A DNA stretch of 64,000 nucleotides from Pontiellaceae bacterium B12227 (GTDB lineage Bacteria > Verrucomicrobiota > Kiritimatiellia > Kiritimatiellales > Pontiellaceae), in NCBI GenBank assembly GCA_029432775.1, contig JAROAZ010000024.1, forward strand, positions 41,361 through 105,360, in the 5' to 3' direction. Positions within the stretch are counted from its first letter, which is position 1. Every line of letters begins with the position of its first letter. Positions 14,924 to 24,894 of the stretch are shown here, piece after piece. Made by a program: the position numbers and the translations under genes. Under the pieces are notes generated by a model. That model did not search any database and was not told where the DNA came from. It saw nothing but the letters and a program-made list of their open reading frames with translations.

Positions 14924-16360
14924 ATGAAACGGATAGATACACAGTTTAACCCGGCCTCGGTGCCGCCGGAACGGGTCCTGCAGTTCGGGGAAGGTAATTT
15001 TCTGCGTGCTTTCATCGATTGGATGTTTCACCGGATGAATGAAAGCGGTGTTTTCGGTGGAAGTGCGGTGGTGGTCCAGCCTCTGGACAACGGGTTGGTG
15101 GATCTGCTGAATGAACAGAACGGGCTCTACACGCTCTACCTGCGCGGTATCCTGCATGGCGAAGAGGTGAACGAGCACGAGCTGATCACTTCTTTGAGCC
15201 GCGGCCTTAATCCCTATACCGATTGGGAGGCCTATCTGGAAACGGCCTGCAATCCCGATATGCGTTTTGTGGTCTCCAATACCACGGAAGCCGGGATTGC
15301 CTATACGCCCGTTGCAATGCCGGAAGGAACCTGCCCCGCATCGTTTCCCGCCAAGCTGACGGCCTGGCTGGCGGAACGGTTCAACACGTTCGGCGGAACG
15401 GCGGAGTCGGGTATGATTTTTCTGCCGTGTGAACTGATCAACCATAATGGTGCGGCGCTGAAAGCGAATGTGCTGAAACATTCCAAGGATTGGAAACTCG
15501 GCGACGGTTTCGATCGCTGGATCGAGGCAGACTGCGTGTTTCTCAGCACCCTGGTGGATCGCATTGTGCCGGGCTATCCGCGCGATGAAGTCGATGCGAT
15601 GACCGCCGGGCTGGGCTATGAAGACCGCCTGATCTGTGCGGCCGAAATTTTTCATCTGCTGGTGATTGAAGGGCCGGAGGAGCTGAAGGCTGAACTGCCG
15701 TTTCATAAGGCCGGGCTGAATGTGGTGTGGACGGATGACATGCAGCCGTATCGCACGCGCAAGGTCGGCATTCTGAACGGGGCCCATACCGCGAGTGTGC
15801 TGGCGGCGTTTCTCGGCGGGGTTGATACCGTCGGCCAAATGATGGACGACCCGGTGTTTGGCGCTTATGTGCAGTCGGTGGTGTTTAATGAACTGGCTCC
15901 GGCGCTGCCGATGGATCAGGAAGAGGTGAAAACTTTTGCTACTGCGGTGATGGAGCGTTTTCAGAATCCATATATCCGCCATGAACTGTTGTCGATCAGC
16001 CTGAATTCGGTGGCCAAATGGACGGTTCGTGTGCTGCCTGCAGTTAAAAGTTATATGGATCAGTTTGGAGAGGTTCCGCCGCTGCTCTCCTTTTCGTTGG
16101 CGGCCCTGATTGCATTTTACAAAGGGGATCTGCGCACCGGATATACCCCGAATGATGATCCGGCTGTTCTGGATGCGTTTAATGCGGCATGGGCCGATGG
16201 CGATGTGGTGGTTGATGTGCTTAAAAAGACCGAATGGTGGGGCGAGGATTTAACGTTGCTTCCCGGATTTGAGCTGGACGTTTCCAAAGCATTGGGACAG
16301 ATCATGCTCCTTGGAGCGAGAGCCGCTGTTAAAGGAAGGTTGGCCGATGAAAACGCTTAA
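14924..16360 (+). CDS. uxaB: Tagaturonate reductase (altronate oxidoreductase)
   Basis: NADH enzyme of the hexuronate pathway converting tagaturonate to altronate, 478 residues. The sequence follows E. coli UxaB: PERVLQFGEGNFLRAFIDW, FVVSNTTEAGIAYTP, FLPCELINHNGAALK, STLVDRIVPGYPRDEV, RKVGILNGAHTASV with the catalytic Lys region, and LLSISLNSVAKWTVRVLP. I chose the ATG at 14924 (MKRIDTQF) because it puts the PERxxQFGEGNF motif at the same distance as in E. coli and has GAAGAG upstream; ATGs at 14894 and 14918 are alternatives. The 3' end overlaps uxaA by 14 bases. Confidence 0.92.
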   Translation: MKRIDTQFNPASVPPERVLQFGEGNFLRAFIDWMFHRMNESGVFGGSAVVVQPLDNGLVDLLNEQNGLYTLYLRGILHGEEVNEHELITSLSRGLNPYTDWEAYLETACNPDMRFVVSNTTEAGIAYTPVAMPEGTCPASFPAKLTAWLAERFNTFGGTAESGMIFLPCELINHNGAALKANVLKHSKDWKLGDGFDRWIEADCVFLSTLVDRIVPGYPRDEVDAMTAGLGYEDRLICAAEIFHLLVIEGPEELKAELPFHKAGLNVVWTDDMQPYRTRKVGILNGAHTASVLAAFLGGVDTVGQMMDDPVFGAYVQSVVFNELAPALPMDQEEVKTFATAVMERFQNPYIRHELLSISLNSVAKWTVRVLPAVKSYMDQFGEVPPLLSFSLAALIAFYKGDLRTGYTPNDDPAVLDAFNAAWADGDVVVDVLKKTEWWGEDLTLLPGFELDVSKALGQIMLLGARAAVKGRLADENA

Positions 16361-17783
16361 AATCAACGCGCTGGATAATGTGGCCGTAGTCATTTCGGAT
16401 GACGGGGATATTCCGTCGGGGCATAAGGTTGCATTGGAATCCATTGCCGCCGGAGAGCCGGTTGTTAAATATGGATTCCCCATCGGGATGGCTTCCGAAG
16501 CAATCCGGCCCGGAGACTGGGTGCACGATCATAATGTGAAAACCGCACTTTCGGGCACGCTTGACTATGCCTATGAACCGGACTTCCAACCCTTGGAAAA
16601 AATCGAGGATCGCCGCACGTTCATGGGCTATAAACGGGCGAACGGCGATGTGGGCATTCGCAATGAATTGTGGATTATTCCGACAGTGGGCTGCGTGAAC
16701 GGTCTGGCCGAAAAGGCCGCGGCGGAGCTGAGGGCCGCAGGCCTGCCGGAGCACGTGGACGAGGTTGTGGTGTTCGGGCATCCCTATGGCTGCTCGCAGC
16801 TGGGAGAGGATCATGAGGCTTCGCGGAAGATCCTGGCCGACCTCGTGCGGCATCCCAATGCCGGCGGTGTGCTGGTGGTTGGACTCGGCTGTGAAAACAA
16901 TACGATGGGCGCCTTTAAGGAGTTGATCAGGCCGGTCGATGTAGACCGCGTGAAATTTCTGATTACGCAGGAGGTGGAAGACGAGCGGGAGGAATGCTGC
17001 AACCTGCTTCGTGATCTGCGCGATGTTGCGGCGGCCGACCGCCGCGAACCGGTACCGGTGGCGCAGCTCCGGATCGGACTCAAGTGCGGCGGATCGGATG
17101 CGTTTTCCGGCCTTACAGCGAACGCGTTGGTGGGCGCGGTTTCGGACCGGTTGATTGCGCGCGGCGGCTCGGCCGTGCTGACGGAGATTCCGGAAGCGTT
17201 CGGCGCGGAAACCATTCTGTTCAATCGCTGCATCAGTGAAGCCGTGTTTGATGCCGCCGTTGCGGTGGTGAACGACTTTAAAAACTATTTCATCTCGCAC
17301 GGTGAGCCGGTGGGTGAAAACCCGTCGCCGGGCAACAGGGACGGTGGGATTACAACGCTGGAGGATAAGTCGCTGGGCTGTGTGCAGAAGGGCGGCAAGG
17401 CGCCGCTGGTGGATGTGCTGCGCTATGGCGACCGGATTCAGCGCGATGGGTTGACGCTGCTGGAAGGGCCGGGCAACGACATTGTTGCGGTCACGGCGCT
17501 GGCGGCGGCGGGATGCCACATGGTGCTGTTCACGACGGGGCGCGGAACCCCGCTCGGCGGTCCTGTTCCGGTGGTTAAAATTTCCTCTAATACCGCCCTC
17601 GCTGAACGGAAGAAAAACTGGACCGATTTTAACGCGGGGGAGCTGTTGGACAACCAATCGATGGATCTTCTGGCTGATGGTTTTTTTGATCAGTTAGTGG
17701 ATACTGCCTCCGGCAGCCCAACGTGCAACGAAGCAAACGGCTATCGGGATTTTGCAATATGGAAGCAGGGCGTAACGCTTTAA
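16347..17783 (+). CDS. uxaA: Altronate dehydratase
   Basis: Iron-dependent dehydratase making 2-keto-3-deoxygluconate from altronate, 478 residues. It has the N-terminal SAF domain (MKTLKINALDNVAVVI to the HDHNVKTALSG loop) and the large UxaA domain (MGYKRANGDVGIRNELWI, HPYGCSQLGEDHE, GLGCENNTMGAFKELI, LKCGGSDAFSGLTANALVG, FTTGRGTPLGGPVPVVKIS). An AAGGAAGG site precedes the ATG, which overlaps the uxaB stop. With uxaB and kduI it completes most of a route from galacturonate-type sugars to KDG; no kdgK or kdgA is in the window. Confidence 0.95.
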   Translation: MKTLKINALDNVAVVISDDGDIPSGHKVALESIAAGEPVVKYGFPIGMASEAIRPGDWVHDHNVKTALSGTLDYAYEPDFQPLEKIEDRRTFMGYKRANGDVGIRNELWIIPTVGCVNGLAEKAAAELRAAGLPEHVDEVVVFGHPYGCSQLGEDHEASRKILADLVRHPNAGGVLVVGLGCENNTMGAFKELIRPVDVDRVKFLITQEVEDEREECCNLLRDLRDVAAADRREPVPVAQLRIGLKCGGSDAFSGLTANALVGAVSDRLIARGGSAVLTEIPEAFGAETILFNRCISEAVFDAAVAVVNDFKNYFISHGEPVGENPSPGNRDGGITTLEDKSLGCVQKGGKAPLVDVLRYGDRIQRDGLTLLEGPGNDIVAVTALAAAGCHMVLFTTGRGTPLGGPVPVVKISSNTALAERKKNWTDFNAGELLDNQSMDLLADGFFDQLVDTASGSPTCNEANGYRDFAIWKQGVTL

Positions 17784-17809
17784 TTGAATTAGCCCCGAGG
17801 TAAGAGATT

Positions 17810-20623
17810 ATGAAAAAATGGGTATTGAGTTTAGTTATCGGCTTGGTGGTTTCTTCTTTCGGTTCGCTGAAGGCGGAGCGGATTTATCTGTCGGGCAAGG
17901 GTCCGTCGGACGCGGTGGAGTGGGACTTCTTTTGTTCCAAAGGTCGGAAGAGCGGGGAGTGGACAAAGATTCCGGTGCCGTCCAACTGGGAACAGCAGGG
18001 CTTTGGTAATTATAACTACGGCCATGATAAACCTGCTGAAAAGCACGACGAAACCGGAACGTATAAAACCACGTTCATGGTTCCGAAGGAGTGGGAGGAA
18101 AAGCATGTACGCCTTGTTTTTGAAGGTGCCATGACGGAAACCTCCATCAGGATTAACGGCAAGGAAGTCGGTACGCCGAATCTCGGAGGCTATCTCCCGT
18201 TTCGGTATATCCTGAATAAAACCAACGTGAAGTTCGGTGAGAACAATCAACTCGAAGTGCTGGTGAAGAAAAAGCCGGATAACTCCAGCCTGGATCAGGC
18301 GGAGCGCAAGGGCGACTACTGGGTGTTCGGCGGAATTTATCGGCCGGTCTATCTGGAAGTTCAGCCGAAGGAGTTTGTGAACCGGTTGGCTATCGATGCC
18401 AGAGCGGACGGCTCTCTTCGCCTTGATGTTTTTCCGCAGGTTCAGTACCAGACCCGGTTCTGGGAAAAGACCAGGATCTATGTTGATGCGTTGACGGCGC
18501 AGGTTCAGACGCTGGATGGCGTGGATGTCGGCTCACCGATGATGGCGGACATTCATGGCGCATCCGGGCGCATCCGTTTGAAAACAAAAATTAAAAACCC
18601 GGCGGTCTGGTCGCCGGAATATCCGAATCTGTATCAGGTGAAGGTCTCACTGAAATACAACGGGGAAATCCTTTCAGAAAAAACCGAGCGCTTCGGCTTC
18701 CGGACTTTTGAACGCCGAGAAAAGGACGGTCTTTATCTCAATGGTCATAAAATTATGATTAAAGGGGTAAACCGGAATGTTTTTGATGCAGATCACGGCC
18801 GCGCGGTTGATGCGGAGAAGGTTTGGGCGGATGCCCGGGCGATCAAGGCCGCCAATATGAATCTGGTGCGTTCCCATATGCCGCCGACCACTGAATTTAT
18901 GCATGCCTGCGATGAGCTGGGCCTGATGGTGATTACTGAATTGTGCAACTGGCACGATCCGTACATCGATACACCGATTGCGCGGAACATTGCATATGAA
19001 ATGGTGGTGAAGTATCAGAACCATCCGTCGGTCATTATCTGGGCAAACGGCAATGAAAATGGATTTAACCTGGAGATTGATGAACTCTATCCGCTGCTCG
19101 ACCTGCAGAATCGCCCGGTGATTCATCCGTGGACCTATTTTGACGGGATCAATACGTATCACTATCCGGATTGGAAAGCGTTTCACGAGCAGCTCAGCCG
19201 GCCCTCGATTTATCTGCCGACTGAGTTTCTGCATGGGCTGTACGATGGTGGGCACGGTGCCGGGCTGGAAGATTATTGGAACGCGATGCGCGCCACGCCG
19301 ACCTCGGCCGGTGGTGTGCTGTGGTGCTGGGGCGATGCCGCCCTGAAGCGTACGGATAAAGAAGGCGAGCTCGATACTGCCGGGAACCAGTCGGCGGACG
19401 GAATGGTGGGCCCGTACGGAGAGAAGGAAGCGAGCTATTATTCTGTTCGCGAAATCTGGTCGCCGATCCAGATCCCGCTGGAAACCTTGCCCTCAGGTTT
19501 TAAAGGAAAGCTTCCGGTTGAAAACCGTTATGATGAAACGCGACTGGATGAATGTACGTTTGCCTGGAAGCTGGTGAACTATTCGGCACCGTTCAGTGCA
19601 ACTGCCGAAACGAAGGTTCTTGCAGAAGGCCGCTTTAACGGACCGAAAGTTAAGCCTGGTAAAAGCGGATTCATTAAAATCCCACTTCCGGAAAACCGGG
19701 ACGAAGCGGATGCGCTGGAACTGACGGCAACGGAGGCCGGTGGTCGGGAAATCATGAAGTGGTCCTGGCCGGTGGGGAGTGAACAGGAAGGCGCGAAGGC
19801 TTCCGTTGGAAAGGTTAGGCCGGCGGCCGGTAATCCCTTTGAGGTTACGGTCGAAAAATCAACCTGGAATTTTTCTCCCAAGACCGGCCAGCTGATCAGC
19901 AGCATGGTGGATGGAAAGAAAACCGGGCTCGGCGCAGGGCCGGTTTTATATGCCGGTACGCTGGATGAGGTGTTGACGTTTTCCAATGATTGGAAGGCCT
20001 CGGTGAAGAAGCGGGGGGATGCGGTGGTGATTGAATCGAAGAATGCATCCGACGGTTCATCTTTCCGCTGGACGATCTCTCCGGCAGGGTCGGCCGTGCT
20101 GGAATATGATTTTGCCGCGCTGACCAATGCGCTGGCCTACTGCGCGGTCGGCTTTGATCTGGACGAGTCGAAGGTGGAGTTCAAACGTTGGCTCGGGCAG
20201 GGGCCGCACCGCATCTGGGGCAACCGTTTGCGCGGGCCGCAGTTTGGTCTGTGGGAAAATGAGTATAACGACATGATCACCGGAGCAAGCTGGGGACAGC
20301 CCGAGTTTAAGGGCATCTTCGGCAGGGTGGAGTGGATGCAGATAGGCCTTAAGAGCGATATAACTTTGCTGGTTAATCCTGCTACATTCGCATCCGTCGG
20401 CGTATTGAGTCCGGCGAATGCGGAAGGGGAGCGGGATAAAAAGTCATATACCAGCCCGATCCATGCGTGGTGGCACTATCCCGAAGCTGGTGGTTTGCAT
20501 CTGTTCCATAAGCTACCGGGCACCGGGACCAAGTTTGCCAATGCGCATGAGCTCGGTCCGCAGGGCAGCCCCTCGGTGGTCGAAGGGCCGATCCAGGGCC
20601 GGGTTGTTTTTCGAGTAAAATGA
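17810..20623 (+). CDS. Secreted GH2 glycoside hydrolase (beta-galactosidase-like)
   Basis: Exo-acting beta-glycosidase, 937 residues. A signal peptide covers residues 1-22 (cleaved near SLKA|ERIY). The sugar-binding jelly roll follows (WTKIPVPSNWEQQGFGNYNY, GDYWVFGGIYRPVYLEV), then the immunoglobulin-like domain and the TIM barrel. HPSVIIWANGNENG carries the acid/base Glu416 and YLPTEFLHG the probable nucleophile Glu472. Extra C-terminal domains fill the last 350 residues. The gap to uxaA is 26 bases with GAGGTAAGAG as ribosome site, so it belongs to the same operon. Beta-galactosidase acting on algal galactan ends is inferred from neighbours; beta-glucuronidase cannot be excluded. Confidence 0.88.
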   Translation: MKKWVLSLVIGLVVSSFGSLKAERIYLSGKGPSDAVEWDFFCSKGRKSGEWTKIPVPSNWEQQGFGNYNYGHDKPAEKHDETGTYKTTFMVPKEWEEKHVRLVFEGAMTETSIRINGKEVGTPNLGGYLPFRYILNKTNVKFGENNQLEVLVKKKPDNSSLDQAERKGDYWVFGGIYRPVYLEVQPKEFVNRLAIDARADGSLRLDVFPQVQYQTRFWEKTRIYVDALTAQVQTLDGVDVGSPMMADIHGASGRIRLKTKIKNPAVWSPEYPNLYQVKVSLKYNGEILSEKTERFGFRTFERREKDGLYLNGHKIMIKGVNRNVFDADHGRAVDAEKVWADARAIKAANMNLVRSHMPPTTEFMHACDELGLMVITELCNWHDPYIDTPIARNIAYEMVVKYQNHPSVIIWANGNENGFNLEIDELYPLLDLQNRPVIHPWTYFDGINTYHYPDWKAFHEQLSRPSIYLPTEFLHGLYDGGHGAGLEDYWNAMRATPTSAGGVLWCWGDAALKRTDKEGELDTAGNQSADGMVGPYGEKEASYYSVREIWSPIQIPLETLPSGFKGKLPVENRYDETRLDECTFAWKLVNYSAPFSATAETKVLAEGRFNGPKVKPGKSGFIKIPLPENRDEADALELTATEAGGREIMKWSWPVGSEQEGAKASVGKVRPAAGNPFEVTVEKSTWNFSPKTGQLISSMVDGKKTGLGAGPVLYAGTLDEVLTFSNDWKASVKKRGDAVVIESKNASDGSSFRWTISPAGSAVLEYDFAALTNALAYCAVGFDLDESKVEFKRWLGQGPHRIWGNRLRGPQFGLWENEYNDMITGASWGQPEFKGIFGRVEWMQIGLKSDITLLVNPATFASVGVLSPANAEGERDKKSYTSPIHAWWHYPEAGGLHLFHKLPGTGTKFANAHELGPQGSPSVVEGPIQGRVVFRVK

Positions 20624-20630
20624 TGTCCAC

Positions 20631-20688
20631 GAAATATACCGAAGACACGAGCGTGGAAGTGGAGTGGAATTGGTTTCGTGGTGCCTGG
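20631..20688. repeat. Short inverted repeat, CCACGAA family
   Basis: CCACGAAA near 20631 pairs with TTTCGTGG near 20674-20681. The element fills most of the 82-base gap between the GH2 and sulfatase genes and shares words (CCACGAA, GACACGA) with the repeat at 1793-1871. Confidence 0.55.
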
Positions 20689-20705
20689 AGGCAACAGGAG
20701 TGATT

Positions 20706-22346
20706 ATGAAGAATTGGATTTTGAGTGTTCTCTTGGGTGTTGCGGGGGCTGGATGGGTTGAGGCGCGGAAACCGAATGTGGTGATTATCTATACGGATGA
20801 TCAGCCAATGGATTCGTTCGGGTTTATCCGGGGGAAAGCCCATACGCCGAACATTGATAAGCTGGCCAACGAAGGGGCCTATTTTTCCCGGGCCTATGCC
20901 ACCAGCAGCGTCTGCTCGCCGAGTCGCTATTCCTGCCTGACCGGACAGTTTGCGAGCCGGTGCGCATCTCCTGAATTCCGCCGGGAAATCAGTGCGGAAG
21001 GCGTAACCAAGGTTCTATGGAATATGGGCATGACCGAGGAGCAGTGGAACTGGCCGCGCGTCATGCAGGCGAACGGATATAAAACCGGCATGATTGGAAA
21101 ATGGCATGTGGGATCGAGCGGCAAACACGGCCATCGTAAATCCGTTCCGGGCACCGATCCGAAAGACCCGGCCGTTATCGAGGTGCTGAAATATAATCAG
21201 GAGTACTACTGCAAAGACATTGCCGAGTTCGGCTTTGATTATGTGGGCGCGGCTTTTCACGGCAACCCGAATGATGATCCCAACCTCGTGAAAACCGGCT
21301 GCAATGTGCATGTACCGGAGTGGCAGACGATGCATGCGCTGAAGTTTATTGAGGAGAACAAGGACGAACCGTTTGTACTCTACTATGCCAGCACCCTGCT
21401 GCATGTGCCGGATTGCACAGCCGACCTGAAAAATGATCCGCGCCTGACTCCGCTGGGATGGATGGAAGAGCCGATTGCTCCGGGCGTTCTGCCTTCGCGC
21501 GAGGATGTCCTACGCCGGGCCCGGGAGGCCGGGGTTCCGGAAAGTCAGAACGGAAAACTGATTGCGGCCACCTGGCTGGATGATGTGGTCGGCGCACTGC
21601 AACACAAGCTGAAGGAGCTGGGGCTGGATGATAATACGCTGATTATCTATTTCAACGATAACAGCACCGATGACCAGGGCAAAGGTTCCTGTTATCAGGG
21701 CGGCGCGCATGTGCCGATGATGGTGAACCTGCCGGGCGTGGTGACGCCGGGCGAGCGCAAGGAGCTGGTGGCGAACATCGACATTGCCCCGACCATTTTT
21801 GATTTCTGCGGTGTAACCCCTCCCGAAGAAATGGTGATCGATGGCGAAAGCCTCATGCCGCTCTGCCGGAATGAAAAAGTCGACTGGCGCGATTCCATGT
21901 TCCTGGAGATCGGCATCACCCGCGCCGTGGTTACAGAAGATAACTTTAAGTATCTGGCGTTCCGCGTGCCGGAGAGCTACACGGATCGTCCGAAGGAAGA
22001 GATTCAAAAGGAACACGTCGACTCATTGGCAAAAATTCATAAAGCATTTCCGTGGACGAAGAAGATGTGGCACGAGGAAGAGAACCCGCGCTATATGCAC
22101 ATGGGGATGGCACCCGGCGGGCACCATATGGAGCGCTTCCAGCTCTATCTGAACAACCCGCCCTTCGAGAAAAACTATTTTGATCCGGATCAACTGTACG
22201 ACCTGAAGCGCGATCCGCGCGAGACGACCAACCTTGCAAACAACCCGGAATACCAGGCCAAGCTACAGAAGATGCAGAAAAAGCTGAAGAAGCTGCTGGC
22301 GGATGTGCCGGGCACGTTTGCAGATTTAAAGCCTGAAGAAAAATGA
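20706..22346 (+). CDS. Secreted S1 sulfatase
   Basis: Formylglycine sulfatase of 546 residues. Signal peptide about 1-20. PNVVIIYTDDQ gives the calcium-binding Asp pair, and SSVCSPSRYSCLTGQF holds the canonical C-x-P-S-R signature with Cys70. GMIGKWHVGSSGKHG and IIYFNDNSTDDQGKG give further active-site residues. The C-terminal YDLKRDPRETTNLANNP is the usual S1 ending. An AGGAG site lies before the ATG. It sits in the galactan half of the locus, so removal of sulfate from agar/porphyran-like sugars is likely, but the subfamily cannot be told by eye. Confidence 0.94.
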   Translation: MKNWILSVLLGVAGAGWVEARKPNVVIIYTDDQPMDSFGFIRGKAHTPNIDKLANEGAYFSRAYATSSVCSPSRYSCLTGQFASRCASPEFRREISAEGVTKVLWNMGMTEEQWNWPRVMQANGYKTGMIGKWHVGSSGKHGHRKSVPGTDPKDPAVIEVLKYNQEYYCKDIAEFGFDYVGAAFHGNPNDDPNLVKTGCNVHVPEWQTMHALKFIEENKDEPFVLYYASTLLHVPDCTADLKNDPRLTPLGWMEEPIAPGVLPSREDVLRRAREAGVPESQNGKLIAATWLDDVVGALQHKLKELGLDDNTLIIYFNDNSTDDQGKGSCYQGGAHVPMMVNLPGVVTPGERKELVANIDIAPTIFDFCGVTPPEEMVIDGESLMPLCRNEKVDWRDSMFLEIGITRAVVTEDNFKYLAFRVPESYTDRPKEEIQKEHVDSLAKIHKAFPWTKKMWHEEENPRYMHMGMAPGGHHMERFQLYLNNPPFEKNYFDPDQLYDLKRDPRETTNLANNPEYQAKLQKMQKKLKKLLADVPGTFADLKPEEK

Positions 22347-22359
22347 ATGGGGAAAGATA

Positions 22360-24804
22360 ATGAGCTTTAAGATGACGCTTAAATTCCTGCTGTTTGCAAC
22401 CATGGCTTTCGGTTCGGGCTATCTTGTGGAGGTTGAAGCGGCCGACTCGCCATGGACGAGCGGTAACCGTATTGCGATCAGTGCAGATGGCAATCCCGAT
22501 GCGGATGCCGACGATGTCGGTGCCACACCCTTCACGCTTGCCATGCTGGCTAAAGCAGGGCTGCAGGACAATCTGGTGCACTATGACTTCAACAACTTTC
22601 TGGAGTACAAGAAAATCAATGCGGGCAGCAACCGCATGTGGCTGAGCGCCATGGGCGGGCAGAACCGCTGGGGATTTGACACCAGCCGGTTTTTTGATGC
22701 GGCGATCGATCCTGATGGCGCTGTTGCGCATCTGACGGCGGAAATCAACAAATCAACCGCCGGTGATCCGCTCTATCTCATTGCGGCGGGGCCGATGGAA
22801 TTGATTTATCGTGCGCTGGAAGCCGCCAACAGTAGCGCGAGACAGCATGTGAAGATTGTCTCGCACCATGATTACAATGAGTATTTCAAGCCGCGGCTTT
22901 GGCAACGCAATTGGAACGATGTCCAAGTCCTGGTTCCCGGCATTACTCGTCTCAGAATTGCCGATCAGAATGGTGGCGGACTCAAAGGAACGGCTGATTC
23001 GGATTTCAGTTGGCTTCAGGCCCATGCGGATCCGAACCTGAACTGGGTGTATGATCGTATTGTGGCCGGCAAGCCCGATGTTTCCGATGCCGGCATGACT
23101 GCCTGGCTGATTGGTATTAACGGAACCGATGAAGTGGTGACCATTCCTGAAATGCAGACCTGGTTTGGCGCAGCACTCATTCCAGGAAACGGAGGAAGCC
23201 AGTCGACTCCAGCTGCCCCCGCAGGCGTGGAGCCTGTAGTTGTTCCTCCGACAACCGAGAGTATCTTTGAAGAGGTTGGCGGAAAGATTGTGATTGAAGC
23301 CGAGAGCGTTCCCCTCACGGATAACTGGCACCTGTTGACTACAGACACGCACGCTCCGGGGCTGGGGTATAGCGGCGATGGCTATGTCCGCTGGATTCCG
23401 TCGTGGATCGGTAAGATCGACCATCAGCATCAGGGCGTGTTAATCTACAAGCTTCGCATTACGAACCCGGGCAACTATCGCATGGCACTCCGCTCTTCGC
23501 ATACCGGTGCTCCGGAGCGCGACAAATGGAATGACTGCTGGACGGTTATGGGACTCAACCCGGTTAATCCCTATGGCATTACGCGAAAGACGTACCACTC
23601 CATCACGCAGGCTATGTTTGATGAGGGAACCGGTTTTACCTGGCATACGACGCACGACAACTATGGGTCGGTGGCAGGAACCGATGGAGAATTTTCCCAG
23701 CCACTCTATAATTTGGAAGAGGGGGATCACTATTTCTTCATATGCGGCCGCTCCGGCGGTTTCCGCATCGACAAAATTCATTTCTTCCTGGAAGGCGTCA
23801 GCGGGTTTAAGAGCGACTCGGAACCTCAGACCCCGATTCTGCCTGGAGATCTCGAGCCTCCGGTAGAGCCCGGCATTCCGGCACAAATGTCTTTCAACGG
23901 TTCAAATGTCATCCTGAACATCACGAACGGTGCGGCCAGCAGCTGGTTTACCTTGCTGTCCAAGACAAACCTCGTGGATGTTGCATGGACGACTAATCAG
24001 ATCAGCTTGTCCATTGATGGTGCAGGTCGTGGTTCTGTCACCAATCCAATGACCGCGCCGTATGAATTCTATAAGCTGATTGAGTCCGGAGCGCCGCCGG
24101 CCCCGCAACCTCCCTATACGACCAGCTTCGAGAGTCCCGCCTACAGCGCCGGCAACCTGACCGGGCAGGATGGCTGGATTGCACAAACCCAGTGGCAGGC
24201 GGACGGTGCCGGCAGTATAGCCAATACCTCCGGCGCATGGATTCGTGCCCACAACACCGACGTACTGGGCACGACTGCCATCGGTGAGGCGATGTCGATC
24301 ATCTCCACCTTCACACTTGGCACTTATTCCACACCGTCCGCCGACATCGCCGGCTGGGAGGAAGGGATCTTCGTGCAGGCCATGTCGCACGAAAATGGAC
24401 AGCAGGCCTGGGATGCTCAACTCTCTGCCGGCCTCTTCTACAATGTCGGTACCGGCAATGTTGAGTTGCGCGCCAGTGAAGGTTCCCTGATTTCCGGAAC
24501 CGCCTCCACGGTCATCGGCGCGGCAGCCACTCTCGGCGGGACCACCTATACGCTGGAGACGGTATACACCAAGACGGCGGATGACACATGGACTGTCGTT
24601 GCCACCCTCACCCAGGGAGGCACACCCTACTCCATCAGCTACACAGCCAGTGCAGGTGTCGACCTGGACACTGATAGCGATGGCGGCGGAGTTCTTGGTG
24701 GATTTCTGGCGCTTCCCTGCAGTGGCGGTTCCAGTGGTGTTGCCACCGCTCCCTTTGGCTCGACGACGGTCACGGACTATACCATCGAAGTTTTTATTCC
24801 GTAA
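22360..24804 (+). CDS. Large secreted protein A: nucleoside-hydrolase-like plus CBM-like domains
   Basis: Protein of 814 residues, family not recognised with certainty. Signal peptide to about residue 27. Residues 28-290: RIAISADGNPDADADDVGAT resembles the N-terminal Asp cluster of nucleoside-hydrolase-like folds (DxDxxxDD), with VKIVSHHDYNEYF and TAWLIGINGTDEVVTIPE later. Residues 310-490 begin IVIEAESVP and run to SGGFRIDKIHFFLEGVSGF, a pattern seen in carbohydrate-binding jelly rolls (CBM35 or GH115 C-terminal type). The last 290 residues are Thr, Gly and Ser rich and absent from the next gene, which is a paralogue. Lying between two sulfatases, it may be an unassigned algal-polysaccharide enzyme; that is inference. 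Confidence 0.7.
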   Translation: MSFKMTLKFLLFATMAFGSGYLVEVEAADSPWTSGNRIAISADGNPDADADDVGATPFTLAMLAKAGLQDNLVHYDFNNFLEYKKINAGSNRMWLSAMGGQNRWGFDTSRFFDAAIDPDGAVAHLTAEINKSTAGDPLYLIAAGPMELIYRALEAANSSARQHVKIVSHHDYNEYFKPRLWQRNWNDVQVLVPGITRLRIADQNGGGLKGTADSDFSWLQAHADPNLNWVYDRIVAGKPDVSDAGMTAWLIGINGTDEVVTIPEMQTWFGAALIPGNGGSQSTPAAPAGVEPVVVPPTTESIFEEVGGKIVIEAESVPLTDNWHLLTTDTHAPGLGYSGDGYVRWIPSWIGKIDHQHQGVLIYKLRITNPGNYRMALRSSHTGAPERDKWNDCWTVMGLNPVNPYGITRKTYHSITQAMFDEGTGFTWHTTHDNYGSVAGTDGEFSQPLYNLEEGDHYFFICGRSGGFRIDKIHFFLEGVSGFKSDSEPQTPILPGDLEPPVEPGIPAQMSFNGSNVILNITNGAASSWFTLLSKTNLVDVAWTTNQISLSIDGAGRGSVTNPMTAPYEFYKLIESGAPPAPQPPYTTSFESPAYSAGNLTGQDGWIAQTQWQADGAGSIANTSGAWIRAHNTDVLGTTAIGEAMSIISTFTLGTYSTPSADIAGWEEGIFVQAMSHENGQQAWDAQLSAGLFYNVGTGNVELRASEGSLISGTASTVIGAAATLGGTTYTLETVYTKTADDTWTVVATLTQGGTPYSISYTASAGVDLDTDSDGGGVLGGFLALPCSGGSSGVATAPFGSTTVTDYTIEVFIP

Positions 24805-24894
24805 CCGGCCGCGCCGGGGCTGATTGTTGTATTCGGCGGCTCGTTCCTCTTAATCCGCCGTTAGTTTAAGATCTAAATCAGGTAGTGTAGACCA

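Noticed and set aside
14789..15982. The regulator's open frame on the minus strand continues upstream across uxaB to 15982
   Set aside because: The upstream part runs antisense through uxaB, has no domain match, and the ATG of MRYKRRV gives a full-length regulator.
22360..23330. The Asp cluster DGNPDADADD as proof of a nucleoside hydrolase
   Set aside because: Only the Asp pattern is similar; the rest of the nucleoside hydrolase signature was not found, so the family is left open.
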